DNA of 64,000 nucleotides from Bombella sp. ESL0385 (GCF_009725755.1 NZ_WNIJ01000002.1:1-64000); one strand, 5' to 3'. Shown: positions 27,905 through 37,067, numbered from the stretch's first letter. Program-made: numbers and translations. Notes: generated by a model from the letters alone, not told the origin.

Positions 27905-28975
27905 TTACAAGCCCTCCGTCAAAGTCGCTGGGGATAAAGCTGAGAAGCCATAATGACGCAACCAGCGTAAATCGCTCTCATAAAAAGAGCGTAGGTCAGC
28001 AATGCCGTTCTTCAACATAGCGAGCCGCTCAATGCCCATACCAAAGGCAAAGCCTTGCCATTCTGCCGGGTCCAGCCCGCAATTGCTCAGCACACGGGCA
28101 TGGACCATCCCCGCCCCCAAGACTTCCAGCCAATCCGCGCCTGCACCAATAGCCCCAGTCTCGCGCGACCACCCAATATCAATCTCCATAGAAGGCTCGG
28201 TAAAGGGGAAATACGAGGCCCGGAAGCGCACTGGCAAATCAGGCTGATTAAAAAAGGCCCGCAAGAACTCGGTCAGGCATCCTTTTAAATGGCCAAGGGT
28301 AATGCCCTTCTCAATCACCAAACCTTCACATTGATGGAACATCGGGGAATGGGTGGCATCATGGTCGGCACGGTAAGTCCGCCCCGGGGCAATGATGCGG
28401 ATAGGTGGTTTTTCCTGCAACATGGTACGCACCTGCACGCCAGAGGTCTGCGTCCTTAAAACACGCAGCTCCTCCTCACCCTCTAGGGCAGGAAGGTAGA
28501 ATGTATCTTGCTCCGTCCGCGCGGGGTGGTGCTTTGGCGTATTCAGGGCTGAGAAATTATGCCACTGGCTCTCAACATCCGGCCCTTCTGCTAGATGAAA
28601 GCCCATAGCCCCAAAAATGGTTGTAATTTCCTCAATCGTACGGCTGATGGGATGAATCAACCCTACCGGGGCCGTAGGGGTAGGTTGCGTAATATCCACC
28701 GTCTCCTCAGCTAAACGCTGCTGGAGAGCCAAAGCCTCAATCTCTCGTCCGCGTTGCTCAATAAGATGTGTCAACTCATCCCGCAGACGGTTAAGAGCCT
28801 GCCCGCGCTCTTTACGCTCCTCATGCGAGAAGGAACCAAGCTGACGCAACAGACCAGTTAGCGTCCCAGACCGCCCCAATGTACCCACCCGCACAGCATC
28901 CCACTCACTATGTGTGCTGGCACGCTGCAAGGCTGCGATTGTGTCATTCTTTAGATTTTCAAGGTCGTTGGCCAT
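27905..28975 (-). CDS. pheS: Phenylalanyl-tRNA synthetase alpha subunit
   Basis: A 356-residue catalytic chain. The N-terminal coiled-coil (residues 1-90) is followed by class II motif 2 (PGRTYRADHDATHSPMFHQCEG) and motif 3 (GFAFGMGIERLAMLK). The ATG at 28975 is chosen for its AAGGA site and the usual MANDLENL-like start; upstream in-frame residues to 29035 are not family-like. It is separated from rplT by a structured gap with a terminator. Confidence 0.95.
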   Translation of the reverse strand: MANDLENLKNDTIAALQRASTHSEWDAVRVGTLGRSGTLTGLLRQLGSFSHEERKERGQALNRLRDELTHLIEQRGREIEALALQQRLAEETVDITQPTPTAPVGLIHPISRTIEEITTIFGAMGFHLAEGPDVESQWHNFSALNTPKHHPARTEQDTFYLPALEGEEELRVLRTQTSGVQVRTMLQEKPPIRIIAPGRTYRADHDATHSPMFHQCEGLVIEKGITLGHLKGCLTEFLRAFFNQPDLPVRFRASYFPFTEPSMEIDIGWSRETGAIGAGADWLEVLGAGMVHARVLSNCGLDPAEWQGFAFGMGIERLAMLKNGIADLRSFYESDLRWLRHYGFSALSPATLTEGL

Positions 28976-29058
28976 AGCCTGTCCTTCACCCTCTACGAGC
29001 TGTTTCAAAGAGTTTTCCCGTCCCTGTTGGGGCAAAAAATCTCTGAAGCAGCTTGTAA

Positions 29059-29097
29059 GAAAAACGGGCTGCCCCGACTTAATCAGAGCAGCCCGCT
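29059..29097 (-). terminator. Terminator or attenuator between rplT and pheS
   Basis: On the minus strand CGGGCTGC (29095-29088) pairs with GCAGCCCG (29072-29065), followed by TTTTT. It ends the rpmI-rplT transcript or conditionally limits read-through into pheST. A second GC-rich hairpin (29110-29143) lies just upstream. No Phe-rich leader peptide is seen. Confidence 0.7.
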
Positions 29098-29154
29098 AAT
29101 CATTACGTTCCCGCCCCTCCCTCGCATGTAAGGGGCTAGCGGGACGGCTCTTAA

Positions 29155-29508
29155 TTAGAGAGCCGCCTGAGCTTTGCGCACAATCTCAGCAAAAGCAGCT
29201 GCATCATCATAGGCGATTGCTGCAAGGACCTTACGGTCAATCTCAATCCCAGCCTTATTAAGGCCATTGATGAAGCGGCTATAGGTCAACCCATGCTCAC
29301 GCACGGCTGCGCTGATGCGCTGAATCCACAAAGAACGGAACTCACGCTTTTTATTGCGGCGGTCACGATAAGCGTAACGCAGGGCCTTCTCGACCCGCTC
29401 CAACGCGATGCGGTAATTGGTGGAAGAACGCCCGCGATAGCCTTTAGCGAGGTCAAGAACCTTTTTATGACGGGCGTGGGTGGTCGTACCCCGTTTAACA
29501 CGTGCCAT
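29155..29508 (-). CDS. rplT: 50S ribosomal protein L20
   Basis: A 117-residue ribosomal protein: [29 protein letters not shown] is the standard basic N-terminus, and the C-terminal part [20 protein letters not shown] is typical. It follows rpmI by 14 bases. In many bacteria L20 represses the operon by binding its own leader. Confidence 0.97.
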   Translation of the reverse strand: MARVKRGTTTHARHKKVLDLAKGYRGRSSTNYRIALERVEKALRYAYRDRRNKKREFRSLWIQRISAAVREHGLTYSRFINGLNKAGIEIDRKVLAAIAYDDAAAFAEIVRKAQAAL

Positions 29509-29522
29509 GGTCGTTTATCTCC

Positions 29523-29726
29523 TTATGACAGCCCGTAGGGTGCCCACTGTTTGATGGTGCGTGCATCCATATCCGTCATAACCTGCGGACCACGGTTGCT
29601 ACGTTTCATCTTCTGCGGACGGTTAATCAGGCCATGGCGTTTGTTACCCGGACCACACGTTACCTTACCGGTCGCGGTGATCTTGAACCGCTTTTTGACC
29701 GAAGACTTCGTCTTCATTTTGGGCAT
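29523..29726 (-). CDS. rpmI: 50S ribosomal protein L35
   Basis: A 67-residue basic protein ([22 protein letters not shown] start). First gene of rpmI-rplT here; infC, which often precedes it, is not present in the 350 bases upstream. A promoter candidate is at 29838-29866. Confidence 0.97.
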   Translation of the reverse strand: MPKMKTKSSVKKRFKITATGKVTCGPGNKRHGLINRPQKMKRSNRGPQVMTDMDARTIKQWAPYGLS

Positions 29727-29837
29727 TTTTATCTCCTTACAATTCAGCCGCTCTCTCTGTCATTTACATGGTCAAAGAGAACTTACACGGCCAGGCATGC
29801 CTCATCATCGGCCCGGACGCGTGTACAACCTCCCGCG

Positions 29838-29866
29838 CTTATAGGGGCAACTGCGCCCCTCCTCAA
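29838..29866 (-). promoter_or_regulatory. Promoter of rpmI-rplT
   Basis: Read on the minus strand, TTGAGG (29866-29861), a 17-base spacer and TATAAG (29843-29838) give a good sigma-70-like promoter about 110 bases before rpmI. The spacer holds an inverted repeat AGGGGC/GCCCCT (29843-29860 on plus). Confidence 0.55.
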
Positions 29867-29969
29867 GGGGAAAATATGTTTTTCTCACCCCTGCACACGA
29901 AACCCTCCAAAAAATGTGAAGATTATGACAAAGCTGCCTACAACCGCTCATTTTATTGCACTTAGATGC

Positions 29970-29999
29970 TTGACCCCGAACCCCTTCCCTGTGCTTTAA
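29970..29999 (+). promoter_or_regulatory. Possible promoter of the glucose dehydrogenase gene
   Basis: TTGACC (29970-29975), 18-base spacer, CTTTAA (29994-29999). The -35 is good and the -10 is weak. It would give a leader of about 80 bases. Confidence 0.35.
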
Positions 30000-30087
30000 G
30001 ACAAATGAAGGATGGCCCATGCAGACAAACCGCAAGGGCCATATTATATAGGTCACCTAAACCTTAACCTTTTTTTGAGGCTTGTCC

Positions 30088-32538
30088 ATGTCCTCCACAC
30101 CCCATACGGGGGGAATCTGGACCCGTTTGGTTGCCATTGCGATGGCACTTGTTGGTCTGCTGCTCATTGTAGGAGGGATTTATTCCCTCTGCGTAGGCGG
30201 CCCCCTTTATTATCTCCTAAGCGGGTTGGGTATTTTACTCAGCGCGTTTTATCTCTTTAAGCGACACCCCATTGCCCTTGCCATTTATGCCATTGTGCTA
30301 TTTGGCACTATCATTTGGGCTCTTTGTGTCGTTGGGCTTGATTTCTGGAGCTTAGTACCCCGCCTTGATGTCGTACTCATCATCGGTGTTGTGCTGCTTC
30401 TGCCCTTTGTTCGGCGTCCTTTAGCGGCCAATCATCTCGCAACGGGGCCGCTTGGCCTTGGCGTTGTATTGGCGGCTTTGGCGTTGATTGTCTCCGCCTT
30501 TATGGACCCGCATAACATCAACGGCTCCTTACCGACCGAGCATGTTAATGCCAGCCCAGCAAACCCGGAGAATGTTCCCGATAATGACTGGCCTGCTTAT
30601 GCGCGTACGCAGGATGGTAACCATTGGTCTCCGCTAGACCAAATCAATACCCAGAACGTCAATAAGCTCAAAGTCGCATGGATTATGCGTACAGGGGATG
30701 TGCTGGATAAATCCCGCGACCCCGGTGAAGCCACGAATGAGGCCACGCCGCTTGAGTTCGATAACACGCTCTACTTCTGCTCGCTGCATCAAAAGGTCTT
30801 CGCGGTTGATGCTGTAACAGGGAAGACGAAATGGGTGTTTGACCCCAAAATTAACGTCAACCCAACCTTCCAGCATTTAACATGCCGTGGGGTGAGTGCG
30901 CATACAACACCCGCTAATGCTCTTGATAGTGATGGCCAGCCTGTTGCAACGACCGATTGTGCAAAACGCATTATCGCCATGGTTAATGATGGCCGTATTG
31001 TCGAGATTGATGCCCAAACGGGGCAAGTGTGCCACGGCTTTGGGAAAGATGGGCAAGTAGACCTTCGCTTCTCCCACCAACCTTACACAACTATTGGTGA
31101 ATATGCGCCAACCTCCCCGCCAGTCGTTACCGATAAGCTGATTATCGTTAATAGTGCAGTACGGGATAATGGTTCCGTTCAGCAGCCTTCTGGCGCGACA
31201 CGCGCTTATGATGTCTATACAGGCAAACTTGTTTGGGTGTTTGATGCCGCAAACCCAGACCCCAACGAAATGCCTAGCGAGGAGCATCCGCACTTCCATC
31301 CCAACTCCCCCAACTCTTGGTCCGTATCCTCTTACGACAAGGCGTTGAACATCGTATACATCCCCATGGGTGTTGGCACGCCTGACCAATGGGGTGGATA
31401 TCGTGATAAAGATGCCGAGCGTTATCCGCCGGGGATTATTGCCCTTAATGCTGATACGGGGAAATTAGTTTGGTCCTACCAGACCGTCCATCATGACCTT
31501 TGGGATATGGATGTTTCTGCCCAGCCTAATTTGGTTGACATCACGCAGAAAGATGGAAGCCTTGTGCCAGCCATCTATGTTCCTACTAAGAGTGGCGATA
31601 TTTTTGTGCTGGACCGCCGTACGGGTACGCCTATCGTCCCTGTGGCTGAAAAGCCCGCCCCCGGTGGTGCTGCGACTGGCGATTATACAAGCCCCACTCA
31701 GCCTCATTCCGAGCTGAACCTACGGCCTAAGAATCCTCTCTCTGACCGTGATATGTGGGGGGCTACCATCCTAGACCAAATGGTATGTAGCATTTACTTC
31801 CATAGTCTGCGTTATGAGGGCCCCTACACGCCACCATCTACCCAAGGGACATTGGTCTTCCCCGGGGACCTCGGTATGTTCGAGTGGGGTGGCCTTGCTG
31901 TGGACCCACGGCGTGAGGTGGCCTTTACAAACCCCATCTCCATCCCGTTTGTCTCAACGCTCGTTCCGCGTGGGCCGGGTAACCCCCGTTGGCCAGACCC
32001 GAACCAAAAGAAAGCCGGTAGTGGTGGTGAGACCGGGATTCAGCCTAATTATGGGATTCCCTACGCCATTAACCTCCATCCCTTCCTAGACCCACTCTTA
32101 CTGAAGATTGGTTTGCCGGTCCCTTGCCGCATGCCGCCTTGGGGTGAAATTGCAGGGATTGATATGCGGACAAACAAGGTTGTTTGGCGGCACCGTAATG
32201 GGACATTGCGGGACTCCTTGCATGGCTCTGCTCTGCCCATACCGCTACCGCCTATCAAAATCGGCGTGCCAAGCTTGGGTGGGCCACTTGCTACGGCAGG
32301 GAATCTGGCCTTCCTTACCTCCGCGCAGGACTATTATATCCGCGCTTATGACATGACGACTGGCCATGTCATTTGGAAGGACCGTCTCCCTGCTGGGGCG
32401 CAATCCTCCCCTATGACGTACCGCATTAATGGGCGGCAATATATTGTCACCTATGCTGGTGGTCATGGCTCTTTTCTGAGCAAAATGGGTGATTACCTTA
32501 TCGCCTATGCTTTGCCAGAAGACGACAATAAAAAATAA
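30088..32538 (+). CDS. gcd: Membrane-bound PQQ-dependent glucose dehydrogenase
   Basis: An 816-residue quinoprotein. Five hydrophobic segments fill the first 145 residues, anchoring it in the inner membrane and passing electrons to ubiquinone; the remaining part (from about 165) is a periplasmic eight-bladed PQQ propeller. It starts NDWPAYARTQDGNHWSPL and contains the HLTCRGVSAH motif of GDH. It oxidises aldoses to lactones in the periplasm. The quinate dehydrogenase relatives are close, so substrate is likely but not certain. ATG 30088 is preferred over an upstream TTG since it has a GAGG site. It stands alone as a transcription unit, flanked by a promoter region and terminator. PQQ synthesis genes are not in the window. 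Confidence 0.88.
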   Translation: MSSTPHTGGIWTRLVAIAMALVGLLLIVGGIYSLCVGGPLYYLLSGLGILLSAFYLFKRHPIALAIYAIVLFGTIIWALCVVGLDFWSLVPRLDVVLIIGVVLLLPFVRRPLAANHLATGPLGLGVVLAALALIVSAFMDPHNINGSLPTEHVNASPANPENVPDNDWPAYARTQDGNHWSPLDQINTQNVNKLKVAWIMRTGDVLDKSRDPGEATNEATPLEFDNTLYFCSLHQKVFAVDAVTGKTKWVFDPKINVNPTFQHLTCRGVSAHTTPANALDSDGQPVATTDCAKRIIAMVNDGRIVEIDAQTGQVCHGFGKDGQVDLRFSHQPYTTIGEYAPTSPPVVTDKLIIVNSAVRDNGSVQQPSGATRAYDVYTGKLVWVFDAANPDPNEMPSEEHPHFHPNSPNSWSVSSYDKALNIVYIPMGVGTPDQWGGYRDKDAERYPPGIIALNADTGKLVWSYQTVHHDLWDMDVSAQPNLVDITQKDGSLVPAIYVPTKSGDIFVLDRRTGTPIVPVAEKPAPGGAATGDYTSPTQPHSELNLRPKNPLSDRDMWGATILDQMVCSIYFHSLRYEGPYTPPSTQGTLVFPGDLGMFEWGGLAVDPRREVAFTNPISIPFVSTLVPRGPGNPRWPDPNQKKAGSGGETGIQPNYGIPYAINLHPFLDPLLLKIGLPVPCRMPPWGEIAGIDMRTNKVVWRHRNGTLRDSLHGSALPIPLPPIKIGVPSLGGPLATAGNLAFLTSAQDYYIRAYDMTTGHVIWKDRLPAGAQSSPMTYRINGRQYIVTYAGGHGSFLSKMGDYLIAYALPEDDNKK

Positions 32539-32569
32539 TGGTCTGATATAGGCTATTATTACATATAAG

Positions 32570-32602
32570 AAGGGAAGCTCCTTAGCGGGGGCTTCCCTTT
32601 TT
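32570..32602 (+). terminator. Rho-independent terminator after gcd
   Basis: AAGGGAAGC (32570-32578) pairs with GCTTCCCTT (32591-32599), followed by a run of T. Confidence 0.8.
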
Positions 32603-32758
32603 TATAAACATCATTCACTTCTTAAAGAAGAATACTAACAGATAGTAATATCCTTGGGTAATTATTAAAAAATGACATAGAGGTCACTATCACCCTCTTA
32701 CAGTTTTGTATAAAGTACGGATAGTCAGTTCCATCCTCTTTTAAAAGGAAACACTCTC

Positions 32759-33067
32759 ATGACCTTTCGCCGTATGGCCGCCTTTACTCTTATCGCTGGT
32801 GCCCTAACAAGCCAAGTGGCTCTTGCTGCTACCCCTGCCCCCCATGGAAAGACTCATCCTTGCCGTAATGAAAAAGGGCAGTTTGCAAAATGCGAGAAGC
32901 CAAAAGCAAAGCCTTGCCGTAATGAGAAAGGTCAATTTGCAAAATGTAACGGTAAAAAAGCAGCAAAACCTGCCGTTACCGACGCTGCAAAAGACAACGT
33001 AAATCCGATGAAATCTGACATGCCTGCACCAAATGCGGCTGAGCCTGCAGCCCCAGCCGCGCAATAA
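32759..33067 (+). CDS. Small secreted protein with two CRNEKGQFAKC repeats
   Basis: A 102-residue exported protein. A Sec signal peptide (MTFRRMAAFTLIAGAL..., cleavage after ALA near residue 23) precedes two exact copies of PCRNEKGQFAKC (residues 34-45 and 52-63), then an Ala/Pro/Lys-rich tail. The paired cysteines ten residues apart could form a disulfide-closed loop in each repeat or bind metal. AAAAGGAA lies before the ATG, and a strong terminator follows, so the gene is a stand-alone unit. The function is unknown. Confidence 0.75.
   Translation: MTFRRMAAFTLIAGALTSQVALAATPAPHGKTHPCRNEKGQFAKCEKPKAKPCRNEKGQFAKCNGKKAAKPAVTDAAKDNVNPMKSDMPAPNAAEPAAPAAQ
32858..32947 (+). repeat. Two-copy in-gene repeat (PCRNEKGQFAKC)
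   Basis: Positions 32858-32893 and 32912-32947 encode the same 12 residues, with several silent differences between copies (for example GGG/GGT for Gly, CAG/CAA for Gln), so the peptide is conserved while the DNA has drifted. Confidence 0.85.
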
Positions 33068-33093
33068 GCAGAAGCTCCTGTAATCTCTGACCT

Positions 33094-33133
33094 AAAAAAG
33101 GGCCCTCTGGTACATCTGCCAGAGGGCCCTTTT
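33094..33133. terminator. Bidirectional terminator between the small secreted gene and sufE
   Basis: A 15-base perfect stem: AAAAGGGCCCTCTGG (33096-33110) pairs with CCAGAGGGCCCTTTT (33119-33133). The A and T flanks let it serve both convergent genes. Confidence 0.85.
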
Positions 33134-33158
33134 CCATTATAACGTCAATGACCGTATA

Positions 33159-33602
33159 TTATGCTAAAGCTCTTTGGCGAATAGAGTGCGCCATAGCCTC
33201 CACCCCATTACCACGATTAGCCGATAGAGCCTTTACCAAGCCAAGGTCATGCAAAAAGGAGGACGGAGTGGCTAAAATCTCCTCCCGTGTACGACCAGAA
33301 TAGACGTGTAATAATAAAGCCACTAGCCCTTGCACAATCGCAGCATCGGAGGCCCCTGCAAAAAATAAACGACCATCGCGCTCCTCTGCCTCTAACCATA
33401 CTTGGCTTTGGCAACCCGGTATCCGATGAGCATCATCTTGCCACTCTTGCGGGAAGGCTGGGATTTTGCGCCCTAATTCGATGATATATTGGTAACGCTC
33501 CATCCAGTCATCAAAGAGAGCTAACTCATCCCCAATCGCTGCAATGGCATCCGCAGCGGTCTCTCCCTGCGCTTGGACAAAGCAGGATGTGTGATGAACC
33601 AT
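33159..33602 (-). CDS. sufE: Cysteine desulfuration protein SufE
   Basis: A 147-residue sulfur acceptor that takes persulfide from SufS for Fe-S assembly. The active-site Cys is C64 in RIPGCQSQVWL; the N-terminal DDWMERYQYIIELGRKIP and the C-terminal LGLVKALSANRGNGVEAM are typical. No other suf gene is adjacent, so it is a stand-alone copy. Confidence 0.93.
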   Translation of the reverse strand: MVHHTSCFVQAQGETAADAIAAIGDELALFDDWMERYQYIIELGRKIPAFPQEWQDDAHRIPGCQSQVWLEAEERDGRLFFAGASDAAIVQGLVALLLHVYSGRTREEILATPSSFLHDLGLVKALSANRGNGVEAMAHSIRQRALA

Positions 33603-33668
33603 GCTTTTACCCCCCTCTAAGGCCCATAGACCGCATCATCATAACCTGCTCTGTTAAAATGAAAACCT

Positions 33669-35168
33669 CTATGCTTTTAAAAGAGGAAGCAAGAGCTGCA
33701 TCTCCGTCCCCTCTCCGGGAGCTGTTGCGACCTGAACATCACCATGATGAGCGAGAACGAAACTATATATCCCTGCAAGCCCTAGCCCCGTCCCTTTACC
33801 GGCTTCCTTCGTGGTGAAGAAAGGCTCAAAAATATGGCGTTGGACTTCCTCACTCATACCGCTTCCCTCATCCCGCACGGCTAAAAGGAGCGCATACTCT
33901 GTCTCACAATCAGCCGAAACAGCCGGCAAAGCATAAGCGATACGGCGCGCACTTAATGTTACAATACCACCTTGCGGCATCGCATCCCGCGCATTAACGC
34001 ATAGATTGAGCAAAGCCATCTCACATTGCTCTGGACAGGTAAGGACAGGTGGGAGTGGCTCAGCTGGGAGGTCCAACACAAAGCGAATCGCTGGGGTCGC
34101 CCCATGAAAACTCTGGCGGAACAAGCTTGCTCGCTCTTTTAAAAACGCTGTTATATCCAATGGCCTAACAGCGCGCTCACTCTTACCTGCGCGTGCAAAT
34201 TGCACCAAACGCCGTGTAAGGCTTTGCCCGCGCCCTATAGTCTCATGCGCTTGGCCTAACCATTTCTGCTGAATGGCTTTTACAGTATCGTCTGGAGATG
34301 CCTCTCCGTCCATCATATCCAAACAACTAGAGAGAATTGTCAGAAGATTGTTAAAATCATGCGCGACACCGGCAGCTAAGCGGCCTAACGCCTCTAAACG
34401 CTCCCCCTGATTAAGCCGTGCTTCCATCAACACACGATTCGTCACATCTCGATCCATGCTGACTTGCCAAGCCTCGGCTCTTTCAGCTCCATCTGGCCAG
34501 TTTAGGGCAATACGCGCTACTTCATGCCAGACTGTTTGGCCCTCATCCGTACCAACCTCCAACAATTCTTCCGCCTGCCCTTCCCGACGTACAGCCTCAC
34601 GCATACGCGCAATAATAGGGCGTAAGGCTGGCGTGTAATGCTCACTTTCCTCCAAACTGCTACAAGCTCGGTTACTGCGGATACATCGCCCAGCAGAATC
34701 GGAAAAAACAAGACCGAAGGGCAGACTCTCCATCAAACCGCGTAATAACGCTTGCTCCGTCCTCAATGCTCGTTGGGCCTGCCATGTTCTATGGGCTTCA
34801 TAGACCAAGCTGCGTACATGGTCCCCTTCCCACGGCTTATGCACATAAGCGACAATATGCCCGTGATTCAACGCCGCGACTACGGCATCTAAATCCGCAT
34901 AGCCGGTGAGTAAAATTGCCCGCGCATCCGAGAGGGCACGGGCCTGACGCAAAAATTGGTCCCCCGTCATCCCCGGCATGCGTTGGTCTGAAATGATAAC
35001 GGAAATCTCTTTATGATCTTTTAACAATACCAACGCTTTGCATGGGTCCGTCACAGTGAGCAGCGTGCAGCTATCCTCCAATAAATCGCCTAAGGCGATG
35101 AGAATCTCCTCCTCATCATCCACCAGCAAAACACAAGGCTTACCCACATCATCCCAAGGCTTGCTCAT
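33669..35168 (-). CDS. Response-regulator/histidine-kinase protein (REC-PAS-HisKA-HATPase)
   Basis: A 499-residue soluble signalling protein. A complete receiver domain is at residues 10-125 (acidic D17/D18, phospho-acceptor D61 in SDQRMPGMTG, Lys111 in AYVHKPWEG). A PAS-like region follows (140-245), then the dimerisation/phosphoacceptor segment with H270 in LAAGVAHDFNNLL and the ATPase domain with DEGSGM and GKGTGLGLAGIYSFV. There is no DNA-binding or other output domain and no membrane helix. It lies nine bases after the other kinase gene on the same strand, suggesting a phosphorelay in which its receiver takes phosphate from that kinase. The signal is unknown. Confidence 0.88.
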   Translation of the reverse strand: MSKPWDDVGKPCVLLVDDEEEILIALGDLLEDSCTLLTVTDPCKALVLLKDHKEISVIISDQRMPGMTGDQFLRQARALSDARAILLTGYADLDAVVAALNHGHIVAYVHKPWEGDHVRSLVYEAHRTWQAQRALRTEQALLRGLMESLPFGLVFSDSAGRCIRSNRACSSLEESEHYTPALRPIIARMREAVRREGQAEELLEVGTDEGQTVWHEVARIALNWPDGAERAEAWQVSMDRDVTNRVLMEARLNQGERLEALGRLAAGVAHDFNNLLTILSSCLDMMDGEASPDDTVKAIQQKWLGQAHETIGRGQSLTRRLVQFARAGKSERAVRPLDITAFLKERASLFRQSFHGATPAIRFVLDLPAEPLPPVLTCPEQCEMALLNLCVNARDAMPQGGIVTLSARRIAYALPAVSADCETEYALLLAVRDEGSGMSEEVQRHIFEPFFTTKEAGKGTGLGLAGIYSFVLAHHGDVQVATAPGEGTEMQLLLPLLKA

Positions 35169-35177
35169 ACAGCCTCT

Positions 35178-37067
35178 TTACTCTTTTGCATATTCTCGTT
35201 CCTTTGGGTTCCGCACAGCCCAACCCTCTGCTGTTTCCTCCACGGGCAACTGTATGACAAAACACGCCCCGCGCCTGCCACCATTCTGGCTTGGTTTATA
35301 AGTATCCCGGACATCAATGCTCCCCCCATGAGCTTGCACAATGCCATGTACAATGGATAATCCTAGCCCCGTCCCCTCTCCTTGTGCCTTTGTGGTAAAG
35401 AACGGATCAAAAATCCACGGTCGAACGCTCTCCTCAATGCCAGGTCCATTATCGCTCACTATAATTTCATAAATATTATCATATAAATACGTTTCTAGCC
35501 GGATAAGCCCTTCCCCCTCTAACCGCCCCTCACGCTCTATCTCATGCAAAGCATCGGCGGCATTCGCAATCAAATTAATCACAGCTTGATGAAAGAGCGT
35601 CTCCTGACAAATCAATGTCAATGGAGCTTGGAGCTGACATTCAACATAAATGGCCTTCCCCAGCCTATGCCGCACAAGGGCTAGGCCTGTTTCTATTACT
35701 TCTGCCACATCGACCTTGCTCCAATGCCCTTCCTCCAAACGGGAAAAACGGCGCAAGCGCACCACAAGGTCGCGTATCCGCCCAAGGCCGGTCTTCATCG
35801 CCTCTAACCGCAGCAAAGCCCGCTCTATAGTCTTATAATCATCCCCCTGCACATGGCCTTCTAAGCGCGTTAAACAACGTTGGATTGTATCAGCATGGCC
35901 CAGAGTAAACGCCAGCGGATTGTTAATTTCATGGGCAATCCCCGCCACAAGCTCACCCAGCGATGCCATTTTCGCTGTCTGTACGAGCCGCGCTTGAGTT
36001 TGAACAAGCTCATTATTCATCTGAGCAAGTTCGCTATTCGCTTGAGCGAGGGCTTCCGCTAGGGCGGCTTGCTCTTGCGCAGCTTTTAACGCCAAGGCTG
36101 ATTGTTGGCGTTCCATCTCCCGTTGGCGAAACGCCTCATTCTCCCGCCTCCGCCGTACCATAGCGCGAATACGCAATGCCAACACCATAGGGGGCATATC
36201 GCTTGGCACGAGGTCTTCCAACCCGGCCTCCAAAAATGCCACACATGATTCCCCACGGAACCGCTCTGCCTGAATAACCCCTAACATCCGAAAAGGAACG
36301 CTCCCTTGCGTCCGTAGGGTTTGGCGACGTTGCTCTAGCAAATGACAAAAAGCAAGGTCTGCCTCGCTATCGCGCATATCCTCTAAGACGATACAATCGG
36401 GCCCATCAGGGGCAGTGAGCCAACCTCCCTCTAAAAGCTCACTAGAGCGCGCTACCGTTGTAACGGTATGACCATCACGCCATAATAGCTCACCCAAACC
36501 GGGCGCATCAGCCTCCACATCACCTTCGCTCGCCCCACTGAACTCTGAGAAGGAGGGATCGTTCCAAAAATCTTGTAGCAATTCATCATCAGGGGGGCGC
36601 ACAATCACCACACGCGCGCGCCGCATCTGCCAGTGGGGATGACGGTGCCGTTTTTCCTCCGCCAAATGTAAGAGCGTACGCACCCGTAATAACAGCAAAG
36701 CAGAATGAGCCGTGCTGGAGAGATAGGCATCCGCCCCACTCTCAAAACCATCAAGCTCTACCCGGGGAGAGACATCATCGGTCAACATTAAAACAGGTAT
36801 ATCTTGCATAGCCGGAATCGCCCGCACCCGGTACACAAACTGTCCAGCACTCATCCCCTCTTGCAGGGTGCAGCAAATAACCATATCCACCTGCCGCTCA
36901 CGCTGTTGCGTCTCCACAATCTCCAGCATGGCTTCTGCCTCTTGTCGGCAGGTTACCTTCATCCCCTCCCCGCATAGCAATTTATAAACACGGCTATGAG
37001 CTGACCCGGCGGGGTCAAGCAATAAAATATGAGCCTCTTTCTCATCCATAGTAGGTAAGATTTGCAT
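35178..37067 (-). CDS. Histidine kinase with two degenerate receiver-like domains
   Basis: A 629-residue soluble kinase. Residues 10-135 fold like a receiver, but the phospho-acceptor position is Cys66 (DMVICCTLQEG) and the conserved Lys is Ser118. Residues 150-305 form a second receiver-like unit with Glu229 at the acceptor position (DCIVLEDM) and Ser289 in place of Lys. A coiled coil (310-365) leads to the kinase core with H379 in ELVAGIAHEINNPLAF, then N-box and G-boxes (DNGPGI, GEGTGLGLSIVHGIV). The first gene of a two-gene kinase operon. Confidence 0.87.
   Translation of the reverse strand: MQILPTMDEKEAHILLLDPAGSAHSRVYKLLCGEGMKVTCRQEAEAMLEIVETQQRERQVDMVICCTLQEGMSAGQFVYRVRAIPAMQDIPVLMLTDDVSPRVELDGFESGADAYLSSTAHSALLLLRVRTLLHLAEEKRHRHPHWQMRRARVVIVRPPDDELLQDFWNDPSFSEFSGASEGDVEADAPGLGELLWRDGHTVTTVARSSELLEGGWLTAPDGPDCIVLEDMRDSEADLAFCHLLEQRRQTLRTQGSVPFRMLGVIQAERFRGESCVAFLEAGLEDLVPSDMPPMVLALRIRAMVRRRRENEAFRQREMERQQSALALKAAQEQAALAEALAQANSELAQMNNELVQTQARLVQTAKMASLGELVAGIAHEINNPLAFTLGHADTIQRCLTRLEGHVQGDDYKTIERALLRLEAMKTGLGRIRDLVVRLRRFSRLEEGHWSKVDVAEVIETGLALVRHRLGKAIYVECQLQAPLTLICQETLFHQAVINLIANAADALHEIEREGRLEGEGLIRLETYLYDNIYEIIVSDNGPGIEESVRPWIFDPFFTTKAQGEGTGLGLSIVHGIVQAHGGSIDVRDTYKPSQNGGRRGACFVIQLPVEETAEGWAVRNPKEREYAKE

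Larger units (their letters stand above)
29727..30087. other. Divergent intergenic region rpmI / gcd
   Basis: About 360 bases without a convincing gene. It holds a well-spaced minus-strand promoter for rpmI-rplT, a weaker plus-strand promoter candidate for the dehydrogenase, a GC palindrome within the rpmI promoter spacer, and the ribosome site GAGG before the gcd ATG. Short frames here have no ribosome site or family resemblance. Confidence 0.7.

Noticed and set aside
32858-32947. CRISPR or tandem mobile repeat
   Set aside because: There are only two copies, in frame inside a coding sequence, and they differ at silent positions.
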